Assembly (NCBI GenBank): GCA_034520725.1
Contig: JAXHNH010000011.1
Span: forward strand, 62,001 to 126,000
Origin: Gracilimonas sp034520725
GTDB taxonomy: Bacteria; Bacteroidota; Rhodothermia; Balneolales; Balneolaceae
Length of the DNA: 64,000 bases
Reading direction: 5' to 3'
Each line of letters starts with the position of its first letter. Within the stretch, counting starts at the first letter, position 1. The notes below the pieces were generated by a model. The model had not been told where the DNA came from. It did no database searches and saw only the letters and a list, made by a program, of their open reading frames with translations. The position numbers and the translations under genes were made by a program. Of this stretch, positions 9,559-19,138 are shown in pieces.

Positions 9559-10410
9559 GTGGGTAAAACAATAAACGTTGTTAGGCAGTTAGGGTATTTG
9601 ATAATTTTCTGCGCAGTATATTCTAGTTCCGTAACCGCTGATACAGTAACAAATAAATGTAGTGACCAAACCAGAACTTATACGGTTGTAAAAGGAGACA
9701 ATCTTTACAACATAGCAAAGGCTTTTGGGGATTATCGGTTTTGGGAATATATCTATATCGCAAATGCTGACGATATGGAGAATCCGCATCTTATCTACCC
9801 GGGACAGGCCATTAAGATACCTAGTCGCATTGCTGATTTTAGTCAATCAACAGCTTCTGTTGAAGATATTCTAAGTAATCCGTTTTGTGAAAATGAGGTC
9901 GTGAACATCTCAAAAGTTAAACATGAGTACCTGATTCGTGTGGATATTCAGAAAATGATCGAAGCCAATCAGCTAACGGTCAGTTTAGGTAGTAATGAAA
10001 TTTCAGATTCATCCGAAGATGATGAAAAAAAACTTGAAGAATTCAGGGCCGCTTTTCAAAAATTAGTTGAAGCTGAAAAAGCAGCGGAAAAGAAAGATCT
10101 TGAACCATTCAGAATGGAAGTAGATGGAATGGTATTGGATGAGACCATCAGTAAGATCGGGAGGGATTTCTATAATGTCTTCTATCAGTATTGGTCAGGA
10201 CCTGATGATGCTTACAACTACACAATAACCATTTCTGAAAAACCGGCTCCATCACTCGGTACCATTGTGACTGTTCAGGTAAACGATACCTATACCTATC
10301 AGTCCAGACTGCAGCCGAGGTATGAGCTTATTGAGGAGGCCGGGAAAGCAGCCGTAAGATATTCCTACAGTCATTTGCAACGCAATAATACAGGTTTAAC
10401 TATCTATTAG
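9559..10410 (+). CDS. csgE: Curli assembly protein CsgE with N-terminal LysM domain
   Basis: A 283-residue exported protein. A signal peptide (about 1-27) is followed by a LysM domain (about 40-88: YTVVKGDNLYNIAKAFGDYR to HLIYPGQAIKIP), a charged lysine/glutamate-rich linker that may be helical, and a C-terminal CsgE domain (about 190-283: VDGMVLDETISKIGRDFYNV, ITISEKPAP). CsgE is the periplasmic adaptor that caps the CsgG channel and delivers curlin subunits. LysM binds peptidoglycan, so this version probably anchors the cap to the wall. An in-frame TGA two codons upstream forces the start to the GTG at 9559 or later. First gene of the curli operon, 10 nt before csgF. Confidence 0.85.
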   Translation: MGKTINVVRQLGYLIIFCAVYSSSVTADTVTNKCSDQTRTYTVVKGDNLYNIAKAFGDYRFWEYIYIANADDMENPHLIYPGQAIKIPSRIADFSQSTASVEDILSNPFCENEVVNISKVKHEYLIRVDIQKMIEANQLTVSLGSNEISDSSEDDEKKLEEFRAAFQKLVEAEKAAEKKDLEPFRMEVDGMVLDETISKIGRDFYNVFYQYWSGPDDAYNYTITISEKPAPSLGTIVTVQVNDTYTYQSRLQPRYELIEEAGKAAVRYSYSHLQRNNTGLTIY

Positions 10411-10420
10411 ACAAGCGATT

Positions 10421-10858
10421 ATGAAAAAGACCTTATTACATATTTCATTCAGCTCGCTCCTGATACTCTTGGTATTTGGCTTGAGTGATATTAAAGCGCA
10501 GGATTTTGTTTATACGCCAAAGAATCCTGCTTTTGGTGGTAATCCTATTAACTTTCAATGGCTGAATAGCTCGGCCAATACGCAGAATAAATTCACTGAG
10601 TCCGGAAGATCGGCCTTTGAAAGGGATCCACTTGCTGATTTCGAGCAATCACTTCAGCGACAGGTATTATCCCAGATCACACGTAACATTGTGGGTAATC
10701 AATTAGGCCTGGATTCTGATTTCTCTGAGGATTCACGATTCGAGTTCGGGGAGTTTACGATCGAGGTCACACCGGGCACAGATGGGGTACAGATCAGAAT
10801 ATTCAATATTCTGACAGGCGACGAAACCAATATCACCATACCAAATTTCGGTGGTTAA
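10421..10858 (+). CDS. csgF: Curli assembly protein CsgF
   Basis: A 145-residue exported protein matching CsgF. After the signal peptide (cleavage near Ala26-Gln27) comes the diagnostic N-terminus FVYTPKNPAFGGNPINFQWL, which in characterised CsgF inserts into the CsgG pore to form its second constriction. Later blocks FGEFTIEV and ITIPNFGG also fit. CsgF sits at the outer face of CsgG and couples nucleation of the fibre to secretion. Length agrees with the family. The stop codon overlaps the next start (TAATG), which suggests translational coupling with csgG. Intact. Confidence 0.88.
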   Translation: MKKTLLHISFSSLLILLVFGLSDIKAQDFVYTPKNPAFGGNPINFQWLNSSANTQNKFTESGRSAFERDPLADFEQSLQRQVLSQITRNIVGNQLGLDSDFSEDSRFEFGEFTIEVTPGTDGVQIRIFNILTGDETNITIPNFGG

Positions 10859-12247
10859 TGAGCTATAGTCTGAAACATATCGCCTTTGTACTGTTTGATT
10901 GGTTTATTTGTGACCAATTGTACGGGAACCATGATGCCCATGCATACGGATGAGGCATCGCGGGGTATCATAAGTCGCTCATATGAAGACCTGAAGCAAC
11001 TGCCGGAACCTGAAAGCAAGGTGGTAGCTGCCGTCTATCGATTCAGGGATCAAACCGGTCAATACAAGCCTTCGGAGAATATTGCGAGCTGGTCGACGGC
11101 GGTAACACAGGGAGCCACGTCCATTCTGATAAAATCCATGGAAGAATCCGGCTGGTTCATTCCCATTGAAAGGGAAGGGATCTCCAACCTGCTGAATGAA
11201 CGGCAGATCATACAATCCATACGGAATCAGAATGCCGGTCCCAACGGCCCGGAGCCACTACCACCACTGTTATTTGCCGGGGTGATCCTGGAAGGCGGGG
11301 TGATCGGGTATGATACCAATGTTATTACCGGTGGATCAGGTGTAAGATACATGGCCACAGGAGGTTCCACGAATTACCGAAAAGATCAGGTAACTATTTA
11401 TCTGCGTGCCGTATCCACACAAAGCGGTCGGGTTTTGAAGACGGTTCACACCACGAAATCCATTATTTCCCAACAGCTTGAAAGCGGGGTGTTCCGCTAT
11501 GTAGATACCAATCGCATCCTGGAAGCTGAGACCGGTTACACCTACAATGAACCACCGGTCATGGCTGTGACTGAAGCTATTGATGAAGCTGTAAAACAAC
11601 TTATTGTAGAAGGAGCCGAAGAGGGCATCTGGACCCCTAAGGATCCTCAGGAACTGGAAGATTATAAACTGACCTTCAATTTTGAGAAGGAACGACAGGA
11701 ACAGATGAACCGAAACTACTTCGGACTGCTTCAGCAGGAAAATTTAAGAGCCGGCTGGTTTTTAAATACCAACGCATTGATTGCAAGTCACATTGGAAAC
11801 TATGCGGATCCTGACCGATATGCCGGATTTAATCTAATGATAGAACGAAGTATTGTGACAGGACTGAGCGCACAGGCTAATTTTGAACGCACGGCTGTAG
11901 GGGCCAATAATGCCTTTTCAGAGCCGATCACATTGGGAGAGTTATTCCTGAATGGCTATTTATTGCCTGAGAATAAGATCTCACCGTTTATTTCTGCCGG
12001 TGTTGGTGCCATGGCCTATGATAAACAGCATGATTTTTTAAATGGACAGGTGTATTTCACCAGCTCCTTTAAAGGGGGCATCGATTACCGGTTCAATCGC
12101 AGTGTGGGATTGAAATTATCGGCCAACTACAGATATATGCTGACAGATGACCTGGATGGCGTGACAATGGAAGGGTATAACGATCAGTTCTGGAGCGTAA
12201 AGGCCGGGATCGTATTTAAACCAAAATTATGGACGTATTTCAACTAA
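10858..12247 (+). CDS. csgG: Curli secretion channel CsgG with C-terminal barrel-like domain (frameshifted near start)
   Basis: The ATG at 10858 overlaps the csgF stop; after about ten codons the frame must shift by one base near 10890 to join the long open frame. The restored N-terminus is a lipoprotein signal ending LIGLFVTNC. Residues about 15-280 are CsgG: VVAAVYRFRDQTGQYK, PIEREGISNLLNERQ, then KDQVTIYLRAVSTQSGRVLK. The nonameric CsgG pore exports curlins through the outer membrane. Unlike the 277-residue E. coli protein, about 170 more residues follow (NYFGLLQQENLRAGWF to the end). They contain alternating amphipathic strands ending in FKPKLWTYFN, resembling a small outer-membrane barrel. 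Identity as CsgG is confident. Confidence 0.85.
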
Positions 12248-12290
12248 TAATAACAACTAATAGATGAACACAAAGAATATAAGATAAGAT

Positions 12291-12408
12291 AAAAACGCAA
12301 AACGACGCCGGGGGTATTTACCTAACGGTAAATTGGGAAACCACGACGCCGAGTTGCGATTCATAAAAGGTACAAATTTTATGGTTCGTATACTATGTTT
12401 GCGTTTTT
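12291..12408. promoter_or_regulatory. Structured leader element before the curlin genes
   Basis: AAAAACGCAAA (12291-12301) and its exact reverse complement TTTGCGTTTTT (12398-12408) bracket 118 bp in the 289-bp gap between csgG and the first curlin gene. Inside are a direct repeat ACGACGCCG (twice), a 7-bp hairpin ATTTACC-TAAC-GGTAAAT and a pairing option CGCAA/TTGCG. It could be a folded RNA leader, an attenuator or a small insertion. It does not match the c-di-GMP-I riboswitch consensus as I know it. The rest of the gap (12409-12536) holds only a possible CCCGC/GCGGG pairing. Confidence 0.4.
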
Positions 12409-12536
12409 GCTTATCACTTACTGAATCTCACAACAAAACAAAGTGAGGTCCCGCGGCTTTTTGGGCCGGTTCCTTCCAGGGTATTGGTTCCTATGCGGGG
12501 TAAACTTAACAACTAAAACAAAACATAGGATAAGCT

Positions 12537-13491
12537 ATGAAACGACTAACAACACTACTCGCAGCCATTCTGTTTACGACAGGTATGGTATTTGCACAAA
12601 GTAATACAGCAGCAGTTGATCAAATCAGGTGATGATAACTGAGGGAACTGGTAGCACAAAATGGTGTGCGAATAATACCGCAGATATTAGATCAGATATG
12701 CTGGTGCATGGCTAATGGTAACTTTGCAACTATTGATCAATTAACTTCAGATAATGATGCAAAGATTAATCAAATAGGTAATAGTGATGCTGAAATTACA
12801 CAGCAAGGAGGAAATGGTAATGATGCTAATATCAGTCAAAATGGTTCATTTGACAGGACCTACAATACATATGGCGGAACAATTCGTAATTATTTCGGCA
12901 TAATCACTCAAGATGGTGCTGCTAACGAAGCTGACATCAATCCAAGTGGGTGGAAGTGGTAGAGTTACTCATTGCGTGCTGAACAATGATGGAACTGAGA
13001 ATATCGCCACTCATGATCAGGGAATGGTCCATATGCATATGGTAAAACGTATATCATGATGCGAATTACTAAAATGGTTATTCTAATGAAGCATATCAGA
13101 ATAAACAGTCTACAGGTGGTGTAAACAATATGGTAATCAGTCAGACAGGAGATGAAAACCTTGCCACTCAGGATCTGAGTCAGGACCGTTACCTTCAAGG
13201 AAACGATATGGAAATATACAAGCACAGGACAATAATGATGAAGCTGATCACGGACGGTGTTAATATTGATGCACATGGGGTGTTAAGTGGTAATAGTTTC
13301 CTTAATTACTGATTGAATCAGTAATAGATGACTTCGCTTCACAGGCATGCCAATGATAACAGTAACATACTAAGTATTACTCAGTAATGGACAGCTCAAA
13401 TGAGGCTTTACAAACTGCGGTAAGTGCAAGTAATAATAGTACTATAACACAAACAGGTGTTGGAAACTATGCTTCTACAAATCAAAATTAA
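12537..13491 (+). pseudogene. Curlin-repeat protein 1 (CsgA-like), multiply frameshifted
   Basis: The ATG at 12537 begins a clear secretion signal (MKRLTTLLAAILFTTGMVFA, then QSNTAAVDQ). Curlin-type repeats follow with the pattern N-x-A-x-I-x-Q-x-G, but they are spread over all three frames: for example ATIDQLTSDNDAKINQIGN, then AEITQQGGNGNDANISQNG in one frame and MVISQTGDENLATQ in another. The last repeat ends with NYASTNQN and a stop at 13489-13491. Restored length would be about 315 residues. Major curlins are amyloid fibre subunits secreted by CsgG. Stops and shifts occur roughly every 100 bp. This could be decay, or sequencing and assembly error concentrated in a repetitive gene. Confidence 0.65.
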
Positions 13492-13530
13492 TTGGCATTC
13501 TTAGCCGGTTAACTTTAACTAATTAAATAT

Positions 13531-13561
13531 ATGTGAGAGAGCGCTTGGTAGCCTCTCACAT
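13531..13561 (+). terminator. Hairpin between curlin genes 1 and 2
   Basis: A 9-bp stem ATGTGAGAG/CTCTCACAT encloses a 13-nt loop, 40 nt after the curlin 1 stop. The T-tract after it is weak, so it may act as an mRNA stabiliser or partial terminator that sets curlin ratios. Confidence 0.4.
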
Positions 13562-13581
13562 CTTATTAAAATCAAGTATAT

Positions 13582-14749
13582 ATGAAAAAACTAACGACAC
13601 TAATCGCAATCATTCTGTTTACTAACAGGAATGTTGTTTGCGCAGAACAATCGTTCAATTGTGAATCAAACCGCGAACTCTTCTGAGGTGATTACTAAAC
13701 AAACGGGAAGCAATAATACATCGGATGTAATACAACAGTATAGACGAAGGAATCATCTATACAAGATATTGAACCGGTCAGGGAATTCGAATAATTTGGA
13801 TGTGCTTCAGACATACTAATACCAGGACGAGTGTCATCAGGAAGGTTACATGAATGATGCTAACATATACCAAGGAAGTCATTTGCTCAGGTTTGACAGA
13901 TGTTTCGATACATAGATTTAGAGCAAATTGGAAGCTAAAACTTACGCTAATGTTGACCAGATTAGACCTACTGCTCTTGAAGGAACTAAAACTAACGTAT
14001 TATGAGCTATTCAAGATGGCGCGGATGAATCAGGCTTATATCTTCTCAATTAAGGGATATGGGTCTGGAATGAATCTTGCGTTATATTGAGCAAAGTGGA
14101 TATCGGAACGTAAGTGATTTGAGTCAGCAAGGTGAAGGAAATGAGTCCAGACTAAAACAAACTGGTAACGACAATACTGTAGAATGTCACGCAACGTTCA
14201 GTAGGTAATGAAGCTTCACAGTTCAGCAAGTTGGAGATTATGATGAATCATACTCTTGAACAATCTGGCATTGATAACATAGCAAGGCAGAGAATGACTG
14301 ATGGAGATGTGAATCATATACTGCAGCTGTCAAACCGGAGGATAATAAATCCGAGAATCCTCGAGATTTGGGGAAATGACAATACAATTACAGACAGATG
14401 GAGAAGGAAATGGTCAGTAATACTATTACGTAACGCACGAAGTACTGGACCCGGTGCACAGGGTTCCTTTAGTGGGAATGTTAATTGAATGATTAGTTGT
14501 CGATTCAGAGAGGCTCTAATTAACGTTATTAAGGTGGTGCTATTAATGGATCATCAATATGAAATTGTTTTAGGACAAATAGGTAATGGAATACCGAGCT
14601 ATGGGTAGCGGCGGCTTTAATGATGCTGGAGGATTTTCCATAACGGTTTAGTCATATACATCGGAATTCAGCAGTTCAGTGATAACAACAGATGCCTGTG
14701 CAACATATTACAGGTAATAGGTAATTCAGCTACTATTACTCAAAATTAG
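13582..14749 (+). pseudogene. Curlin-repeat protein 2 (CsgA-like), multiply frameshifted
   Basis: A second curlin gene, starting MKKLTTLIAIILF at 13582, very like the signal of curlin 1. The frame breaks inside the signal peptide; the next frame continues with MLFAQNNRSIVNQTANSSEV and TKQTGSNNTSDVIQQ. Further repeat fragments with N, Q and G spacing are scattered over three frames, and a terminal GNSATITQN precedes the stop at 14747-14749. Restored length is about 390 residues. The two genes have nearly identical signal peptides and the same terminal -Q-N, so a tandem duplication is likely. The exact limits of the repeats cannot be read because of the disruptions. Confidence 0.6.
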
Positions 14750-14791
14750 TGGTGCATGAATTACATTAGTTAATATATTTGATATAATTCT

Positions 14792-14818
14792 GGCATCAGC
14801 CTTGATAGGGCTGTTGCC
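14792..14818 (+). terminator. Hairpin between curlin 2 and the CsgB-like gene
   Basis: GGCA-T-CAGCC pairs with GGCTG-T-TGCC around a short loop, 43 nt after the curlin 2 stop and 56 nt before the next start. No T-run follows, so a processing or attenuation role is as likely as termination. Confidence 0.35.
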
Positions 14819-14873
14819 TATTCACTAAGACATTCTAACTGAAGTATTTCACCAATTATAGTAGGTTAAGACC

Positions 14874-15437
14874 ATGAAACAAGCGTTTATCCTTATACTT
14901 TTAGCCGGTTTATTTTCAGTTTCAGCTTTTGCACAAGGCGTGGAGCGAGAGGTTGATGTATTCCCTGAACAGGTATCCATAGACCATAATGATGCGGTTA
15001 AGAAATTCAGCAAGGATTATGTGTCTTCGGGTATTTATCGTTCAGGACTCAGCTCATTCATTAATTCTATCATGCAGGCCGATCAGATCGCTATGATCAA
15101 TCAGTTTGGGAATGATAACATTGCCAGCATATCACAAACCGGCAATAGGAACGAAGCCTATGTAACCATTATAGGTGACCGAAACGAGGCCGGTGTTGAG
15201 CAGTATGGTAATGATAATTTTGCCTTATTGAAGATCTTAGGTGATGACAACAAATATGGGCTGCTACAAGAAGGCAATGATAATAGGTTTGTAGGCGGAA
15301 TATTTACAAATGGATATCAAAATAACTATACGCAAAGTGGTAGCGGGTTATCATTTACGCTTCAAGGACCTAATTCAATGGGTTTAATGATCGAACAAAT
15401 TGGTCAGGGATTTGACTTAATAATTGAAACCAACTAA
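14874..15437 (+). CDS. CsgB-like minor curlin (nucleator candidate)
   Basis: A 187-residue intact exported protein. The signal peptide MKQAFILILLAGLFSVSAFA is followed by a non-repetitive stretch of about 60 residues, then about four to five curlin-type repeats (IAMINQFGNDNIASISQTGN, then GVEQYGNDN and YGLLQEGNDN). The Q-x-G-x-x-N spacing is the amyloid signature. Its short size, divergent repeats and unique N-terminal region suggest the minor, surface-anchoring or nucleating subunit rather than the bulk fibre. It is the only curlin gene here with an unbroken frame, and it sits between the broken curlin genes and the accessory lipoprotein. CsgB assignment is by analogy; a third major curlin is possible. 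Confidence 0.65.
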   Translation: MKQAFILILLAGLFSVSAFAQGVEREVDVFPEQVSIDHNDAVKKFSKDYVSSGIYRSGLSSFINSIMQADQIAMINQFGNDNIASISQTGNRNEAYVTIIGDRNEAGVEQYGNDNFALLKILGDDNKYGLLQEGNDNRFVGGIFTNGYQNNYTQSGSGLSFTLQGPNSMGLMIEQIGQGFDLIIETN

Positions 15438-15473
15438 ATAAATTATCATCTAAACAGACGTAATTTTCGAAGT

Positions 15474-16128
15474 ATGAAGGCAGTATTATTTCAGGTTTTA
15501 CTGGTACTATTAATGGTATCATGTGCAAAAGACAATGTTGGGATTGATGAATGGGGACATATTACAGGTAAAATTGTTGATAGCGAAACCGGTGAGTCAG
15601 TAAGTGGGGTAAATATTTCAACAACGCCACCAACCGTAGCTATAATAACAGGAGATAGTGGAACATTTAGAATAAATCAGGTCCCTTTAGGTAGTTACAC
15701 GGTTCAAGCCCGAAAACCGGGTTTTAAAAACAACTCGGTAAGTGTTTCTATAACTGCCTGGAATGCTGCGCAGGCTGATATTTTACTTGAACCTGAAGAA
15801 GAAGAACCACCTGCCGAAGAAAACGTTCTACGGGCAACGCGTTGATTCCTGGTTCAATGCCCAAAGCGGTGACAGTTCCTTTGTTGAAGTGGAATATTCC
15901 GTGGAAAACATCAGTGAGCGTACCGATGTTGATGAATACGAGGTTTATTTCGAGATCGTTACAGGGGGCAATACTTTCTATTTTGATGCTGCCGGCACCG
16001 ACCTAAAAGTAGATCAAAAAAACTCCGGTGAATTCAGAAAATACATCCGCTCCGAAACAGCCAGTGATGTCCTCATAGAAAAAACCTGGTTCTACGACGG
16101 CTCAAATGATGACTCAGATTCCAATTAA
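15474..16128 (+). CDS. Curli-linked lipoprotein with carboxypeptidase-regulatory-like domain (frameshifted)
   Basis: A lipoprotein signal (VLLVLLMVSCAKDN, lipid on Cys17) leads into a CarboxypepD_reg-like beta-sandwich (about 30-105: ITGKIVDSETGESVSGVNIS, then PLGSYTVQARKPGFK). An acidic proline-glutamate linker follows. The frame shifts by one base in the linker near 15815-15830. The second half (VDSWFNAQSGDSSFVEVEYS to the end) looks like a small beta-rich domain of the FxLYD kind. Restored length is about 218 residues. It lies 36 nt after the CsgB-like gene on the same strand, so it may be an anchor for curli fibres at the cell surface. That role is inferred from position only. Confidence 0.6.
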
Positions 16129-16164
16129 CACCTGATCACTGTTTACTGCTCACTGATACCTGAA

Positions 16165-17679
16165 CTACTGTCTCCAGAATGCAGGTGAGAAGATGATCAG
16201 CACCGTGAAGATCTCAAGCCGCCCCACCATCATCAGCATGATAAGCACCCATTTGGCCGCATAAGGCAGGCCGGCAAAGTTATCGGTGGGACCAAAATCA
16301 CCCCATCCCGGCCCGATGTTCCCAATTGCCGCTATGCTCGCCCCAATCGATGACATGATGTCGTAGCCGAAGAGACTGATGATAAAGGCTCCTGTGGCAA
16401 ATATGAAGATATAGAGGATAAAGAAGCTCAGTACGGTCTTCTGAATATGTTGACTAATGGCCTGATCCCCGATCCGGACAGGAAGGATCGCTTTGGGGTG
16501 GATGATCTGTTTGATCTCTCTACTGGTATTACGGATCAATATCATCCAGCGGATCATCTTGATACCACCACCGGTGGAACCTGCACAACCGCCTGTAAAG
16601 AAAAGCAGAAACAAGAAAAAGGCCCCAATGCTGTTCCATATCTCATAATCATCGGTGCCAAAGCCGGTTGTGGTAACAATGGCTACTACCTGAAAGGCTC
16701 CGTCTCTAAGGGCTTCAAGCAGGCTGTAATTATCAACCAGCCATAATGATCCTGAGACCATTACAACGCCAATTCCTATGATCAGGGAATAAAATCGAAT
16801 TTCTCTGTTATTGAAAAAGGATTCTGTATCCCCCCTGAACAGGCGAAAATGCATGGCAAAGTTGATTCCCGCCAAAAACATGAAAAAAGTGATCACCCAG
16901 TCCACATAGGCCGAATTGAAATCTGCAATACTCCCGTTCTGGGTAGAAAACCCACCGGTGGCAAGGGTCGCAAAGGCATGATTGATCGCCTCAAACCAAT
17001 CCATGGAAGGGTGGACCCAAAGCAGGAGAAACTCAGCGGCCGTAAAGGCGACGTACACAACCCACAGCAACTTGGCGGTTTCCTGAACTCTTGGGGTCAG
17101 TTTATCGGCAGTTGGTCCGGGTGATTCTGCCTGAAACAGCTGCATCCCACCAATACCAAGCAGCGGGAGGATGGCGAGGGAAAGCACGATGATCCCCATT
17201 CCACCCAGCCAGTGAGCCAATGACCGCCAGAATAAAAAACTTTTGGGAATATCTTCGATCTGCGGGTTGGTGAATCCACTGGAGGTGGTGCCTCCCAAAA
17301 TCGTGGACCCGGTAGTTGTAAGTCCGCTCATGGTTTCAAATACGGCATCTGTGAAGGAGGGAAGGATCCCTGAAATGACAAAGGGTAGGGCACCAACCAG
17401 TGATAGTGAAAACCAGGTCAGACTCACAATAAGAAAACCCTCACGTATTCTGAGTTCATGATCCCGCTTAAAGAAATACCATAACGTTCCACCAACGGTG
17501 AAGGCTATTCCTGCGGATATCAGAAATGAATGCCAGGTATCCTGACCATAGACAAGGTCAATAATGGCGGGAGCAAGCAGGGCAAATCCCATAAAAAATA
17601 TAAAGGCTCCGAGTACTCCCAGGACCACCAGGAAATCGATATTGGCACGAGGGGCCTTGCTTTTGAATAATGAGGCCAT
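16165..17679 (-). CDS. trkH: Potassium uptake protein TrkH
   Basis: A 504-residue inner-membrane channel subunit of the Trk/Ktr family. The four pore-loop selectivity filters, each with its key glycine, are visible in order: SGLTTTGSTIL, FATLATGGFST, AIVTTTGFGTDD and AIGNIGPGWGD. About eight to ten helices surround them. The C-terminus VGRLEIFTVLIIF, ending FWRQ, is characteristic. TrkH moves K+ inward and is gated by cytoplasmic TrkA. The start ATG overlaps the trkA stop (TAATG read on the minus strand), so the two are a coupled operon with trkA first. Intact. Confidence 0.93.
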   Translation of the reverse strand: MASLFKSKAPRANIDFLVVLGVLGAFIFFMGFALLAPAIIDLVYGQDTWHSFLISAGIAFTVGGTLWYFFKRDHELRIREGFLIVSLTWFSLSLVGALPFVISGILPSFTDAVFETMSGLTTTGSTILGGTTSSGFTNPQIEDIPKSFLFWRSLAHWLGGMGIIVLSLAILPLLGIGGMQLFQAESPGPTADKLTPRVQETAKLLWVVYVAFTAAEFLLLWVHPSMDWFEAINHAFATLATGGFSTQNGSIADFNSAYVDWVITFFMFLAGINFAMHFRLFRGDTESFFNNREIRFYSLIIGIGVVMVSGSLWLVDNYSLLEALRDGAFQVVAIVTTTGFGTDDYEIWNSIGAFFLFLLFFTGGCAGSTGGGIKMIRWMILIRNTSREIKQIIHPKAILPVRIGDQAISQHIQKTVLSFFILYIFIFATGAFIISLFGYDIMSSIGASIAAIGNIGPGWGDFGPTDNFAGLPYAAKWVLIMLMMVGRLEIFTVLIIFSPAFWRQ

Positions 17680-19032
17680 TATTGGAATAGCTTAGTTACT
17701 TTATCAACGGCTGATGGCAGACAGAAGATCATGACACGGTCGCCCGGGTTCACCTGAGTATCGCCAGTGGCAATTTCAACGTCACCGTTACACAACACTC
17801 CACCGATCACACATCCTTCCGGTAATTTTAGTTTTTTTATAGGCTTTTTGGTGATCTTAGAATCTTTGGTCGCCTGAAGTTCAATGACTTCTGCCTTGAT
17901 TCCCCGTAATTCAGTAACTGAGATCACTCTTCCGCGCCTTACGTAGCGATGAATCTCATTAGAAGCGGCTACTTTTTTGTTGATGACCGCATCGAGTCCA
18001 ATAGTTTGAGCAAGTGGGATGAAGTCCGGTTTTGAAACAAGAGCCACTGTTTTATTAACCTCAAGGTGTTTGGCCATCAGGCAGGAGATAATATTGGATT
18101 CCTCATCATCGGTAACGGCAATAAAGGCATCCATTTCGTTGATGCCTTCTGTAACTAGAAGATCCGGATCAGTTGGGATTACCATGTAAAACCATGATCT
18201 CTTTCATATCAATAGCAAGCTGTTCAGCTTTATCGTAATCCGGTTCTATAAGCTTCACAGACCAGTTTTTTTTGGGGTCATCAACAAGAAGCTTAGCGAT
18301 CATGGCTCCCATACCAGAACCACCGGCTATCATTACGGAATGAAGTTCTTTTTCCTTTTTGCCGGTCGTTTTTATGACATCATTTATGGTCTTGGTTTCA
18401 GCGAGAATAAAAACCTGATCGTAATTCTGAAATTTAACTGACCCTGATGGTATGATGGTTCTGCCACGGCGCCCGATAGCCACGACCCGGAATATCAATT
18501 CGGGATACGTGTCTGCGAATTCGTTAATTGTGGTGTTTATCAATGGGGAATCTTTTTCCAGACGAATACCAATGATCTGCATCCTTTCATCTGCAAGATT
18601 GATTATATCACTGGCTGAAGAGCGTTTAAGCAGCTGCGCGATCTCGTGTGCCGCACTTAATTCGGGATGGATCATCACGTCAATGCCAAGATCAGAAGGA
18701 GTTAGCGGGGCATTGTCGTCAGAGAACTCATCGCTTCGTATTCGGGCAATGACCATTTTGGCACCCAAACGCCTTCCGATCATGCCGGCGATCATATTCA
18801 CCTCGTCAATGCTGGTAACGCAGATCAGAATATCTGCTTCACCGGCTGAGGCAGAAACAAGGTCTTTAACCGAGGTGGCGTTGCCTTCTATTTGCAGAAC
18901 ATCCAGAGAGTCAGCCACTCGCATCAGAGCATCTTTATCCCTGTCAAGTACGGTCACATCGTGTTTTTCTGATGAAAGTACACTGGCCAGGTCATAGCCA
19001 ATTTCACCGGCACCAATTATTACGATCTTCAA
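17679..19032 (-). CDS. trkA: Potassium uptake regulator TrkA (frameshifted)
   Basis: A cytoplasmic NAD-binding gating protein with two RCK units. It starts at a TTG codon: MKIVIIGAGEIGYDLASVL, with the GxGxxG nucleotide site. TrkA_C 1 follows, then a second Rossmann unit beginning VMIAGGSGMGAMIAKLL near residue 240. The frame ends prematurely after VLHGNPN, while the other frame carries on with PTDPDLLVTEGINEMDAFIA to the end. The junction contains CCC where CC would restore the frame, so one inserted C near 18175 explains it. Restored length is about 450 residues, normal for TrkA. Upstream of and overlapping trkH. Confidence 0.88.
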
Positions 19033-19138
19033 AAGCTATTTTTTTCAATTTTAAAAAGCATTCAATGTTACCATGATTTGCATTCAAAAGAAAATGATTA
19101 TTATTTATGTAGGTATAGTAATAACAACATAATAGGTT

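Noticed and set aside
12291..12408. Possible c-di-GMP (GEMM) riboswitch before the curlin genes
   Set aside because: The GACGCAAAGCC and GGUAGCCGGGUUACC-type signatures I know for that class are missing. The structure is reported only as an unnamed leader element.
12965..13276. Minus-strand open frame inside the curlin region
   Set aside because: It is antisense to curlin repeats whose sense-strand pattern (N-x-A-x-I-x-Q) is clear.
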